In this document: positions 61,752 through 64,000 of the stretch, piece by piece | Layout of the letters: every line of letters begins with the position of its first letter | Numbering within the stretch: position 1 is the stretch's first letter | Assembly: GCF_022539315.1 (NCBI RefSeq) | Contig: NC_066316.1 | Span: forward strand, 101,550,179 to 101,614,178 | Direction of reading: 5' to 3' | Origin: Serinus canaria | Taxonomy: Eukaryota > Chordata > Aves > Passeriformes > Fringillidae | DNA: 64,000 nucleotides | Notes under the pieces: model-generated | Seen by the model: the letters and a program-made list of their open reading frames with translations, nothing else | Told to the model about the DNA's origin: nothing | Databases searched by the model: none | Translations under genes and position numbers: made by a program

Positions 61752-64000
61752 CTCTCACTCTGGCATGAAGATCAGAGATGGCCTCGCCTGTTCCTTCTTC
61801 CAGGACAGCTGGGATTGGAGTCAGGGTGTGTACACACCCTCACTCTGGATGCACAAACACACATCTTGAGTCCTAACACACATTTGAAACCCATCCAGTA
61901 TCCCTGGCCCATTCCCATACACAGAGTGCAGCCTTAGGTGTTTCCCTGTATGGATCTCCTCCTACCTGACACTGGTCTAACCTGAAGTCCAGGAGCAATT
62001 TTCACCCAGAGGCTCCGGGAGCTACCCCAACAGAAAATAATTAGAATGTGTTTAACCCAAAGTTATGACAGGTTGTGGTAATCAATTATCTGATGGTAAT
62101 CAATTTATCTGGTTTACACCTTCTTTTCCTTTTTATTCCACTTTTTTCTTGCTGACCCAGCTTGATCTGTCTCTTGCCCTACTTTTGTTCCTTCCTCTAA
62201 ATGTTTCACATGTTCTTACAGTCCCCTTGTAGATAACCCATAATTTTACACCATCTTCAAATTCTCTCTGTTCTCCCTCAAAACTCTCTTCTGCCTGCAT
62301 CTCAAAATAGGTACTGTACTCCTTTGGAAAATCATCCCCCTTGGTTTGCATGGTATTCCAGGAAGAAAATCTTTCCTTGAGCTGTCTTGGCAGGTGGGAC
62401 AAGGGATAATGATCCAATTGTTTGTCTTTGGCAACCTTAAGATTTCTGATTTGGTGTGTCCCATATTCACTTACCAGGTTATTTGCTGGGTGCCTTGGCC
62501 TGTATTGTTCCTTGCATTCTTATGGAGTCTTTGTTTCCACTGTGTTTAGCTTTTTAAACATAACCTAGTAAGAGCAAGTGGTCTCATTTGTCATCACAAA
62601 AATACATTTAAATATAAAATATATAAGTTTTATTAGAGGGAACAAAAGCTGTTATTCACCTGAGGAACATTCTTTTTTAACACTTTTCATGCACAATTTT
62701 CTAAGAACTCTATGTCTTAAAATGTTGAAGACATTTTGTGTATCTTGTCCATGTGGAAGTGTTTGTCAATGTAGAAAGGTGTTCTGATAATCCCAGCTTT
62801 CATTCATGGCCTCTTCAAAATCTTAAGAAACTTTAAAACTCATGCATTTTCAATTTTGAGTTTAACCCATGTTACTTTTATTTATCAATTCAACCTCCTA
62901 TATGAATAACTTATTTTATAATTAAAATTAACATTAAATGCATCTATGTCTGTAAAATACTTATAGCTCCTTTTTATCAATGAAGATAGAATGATAAAAT
63001 AAAAATTAATCGCCTCAAAAAGTTAAAAAAATAAAATTGTTCATGCCCCTTTTAAAATTTTTCATAAGTCTGATGAAATAAAGTAAAAATGCAAGACTGT
63101 GACTGCATAATTTCAACATGAAAGGGTGGAATAATGTATGAATTTAGACAGTCAAGCAGAAGATAGCAGCACAAATGACTGCCATATATCAAAACAGTCT
63201 TCTCATGACTGCTGTACATCCTCTTGAATCTCTCTTTTCCTTACACACTAATTATGCAATAACAGCAAACTTTGGTTACTATGGAAAGGCAGTCTTATTT
63301 TATCTTGCAAGCCTGACAAATCAATCAACTTGTTTTTAAGAGTCTTAATTCAAAAATCCTTCTGCACTTCTCTTTTTAAATTTATGCAGTGCTTCAGGAT
63401 TCAGAGACAGAAAAAACGACTGCAGTGCAATCCCCAGTGAATAACTGATATGCTCACATGCATTTAGGTCAATGAATGCTTTTTAGAATTTATGCTGGTG
63501 TAAAAAATATTGACTAAATTTAGCTGAATCATCACTTCATTCACTATTCCTTTTTATTCGTACATCAGGCATAAATGAACGTAGGCATTTTAAATGTGGT
63601 TTTCTTCTTTTCATAGATGTTTCTTTTGAATTTCATGCTGGATAAGTACAGTTTTTAGAAGCCAAGGGAAAAGGCCCCAAAGGATTATAGCAACATTTTT
63701 CTTAAAAAGAAAAGATATCATCTGCAAGGTGATATGTGAATACTGCCCTTTACACATATGTTCACTGTCAGACTTTAATGGCAGAATTCAGTTCAAAATT
63801 AAAATATCTAAATTTAGTTGAATGCAGTTAGTTCTTCTGACAAGACATTACAGAAAATTTTCTGGTCAGACAATTAACTTGTTCTTGGTATCTTGAACTG
63901 TATAAAAATAATGGAATTCAAAATATTTGGGGCTCATCATCAAATTAGTGTTTGGGAAACTAGGTTCACAACGTTATCTTCAATTTTTCAGCTGTCATTT
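61752..64000. other. Non-coding DNA to the window end
   Basis: CA-rich just after the minisatellite, then AT-rich. The frames at 62,133-62,417 and 62,246-62,470 (minus) and 62,346-62,549 (+) overlap on both strands and are unrecognised. 62,890-63,080 is strongly A/T-rich. No mobile element recognised. Confidence 0.62.
62077..62112. repeat. 18-bp tandem duplication
   Basis: GGTAATCAATTATCTGAT (62,077-62,094) is followed directly by GGTAATCAATTTATCTGG (62,095-62,112). Confidence 0.9.

Noticed and set aside
61413..61937. Four overlapping repetitive frames on both strands
   Set aside because: All are translations of a 39-bp minisatellite whose unit is a multiple of three and lacks stops in several frames.

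Overview
The window is eukaryotic, non-coding, AT-rich DNA from a bird, probably a songbird or close relative. The bird call rests on at least eight fragments of CR1 LINEs (the dominant avian retrotransposon), one of which ends in the CR1 hallmark of tandem ATTCTGTG octamers. It is also supported by one long solitary LTR and a second LTR fragment whose sequence I recognise as an avian endogenous-retrovirus LTR type. CpG is scarce. I see no operons, ribosome binding sites, CRISPR arrays, tRNAs or rRNAs. I found no host protein-coding exon that I can defend, so the window reads as a gene desert or a very large intron on a macrochromosome.

Layout. 1-7,065 is plain AT-rich DNA with homopolymer runs. 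7,066-7,341 and 10,030-10,555 are CR1 3' ends on the + strand, with a possible MIR-like relic between them near 9.58 kb. 12,285-12,450 is a polypurine GAA tract followed by a T/G-rich tract. 19,119-20,417 is a GC-rich solitary LTR (+). 21,634-22,670 is a CR1 (-) interrupted by a second CR1 (-). 28,300-29,845 is the longest CR1 (-), with a broken reverse-transcriptase reading frame. 36,528-37,052 and 45,795-46,298 are CR1 3' portions (+). 56,625-56,807 is the 3' part of an LTR related to the 19-20 kb element. 60,560-60,715 is the youngest-looking CR1 tail (+). 61,596-61,751 is a 39-bp minisatellite with four identical copies.

The most unusual structure is a set of perfect or near-perfect short inverted repeats, strongest between 48 and 61 kb: 48,630-48,706 (28-bp arms), 55,086-55,123 (17-bp arms), 58,687-58,751 (29 of 30 paired) and 60,108-60,158 (21-bp arms). 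Smaller ones lie at 14,667-14,701 and 39,520-39,566. Perfect arms in otherwise neutral DNA suggest recent formation, most simply by local template switching during replication. Several stretches (42.47-42.72, 48.21-48.63 and 57.0-57.66 kb) are rich in homeodomain/POU-like AT motifs and look like possible conserved non-coding elements, but sequence alone cannot prove that.

No genes work together here. The functional content, if any, is regulatory. I found no previously undescribed biological system; the hairpins, the nested CR1s and the candidate conserved elements are what deserve a second look.
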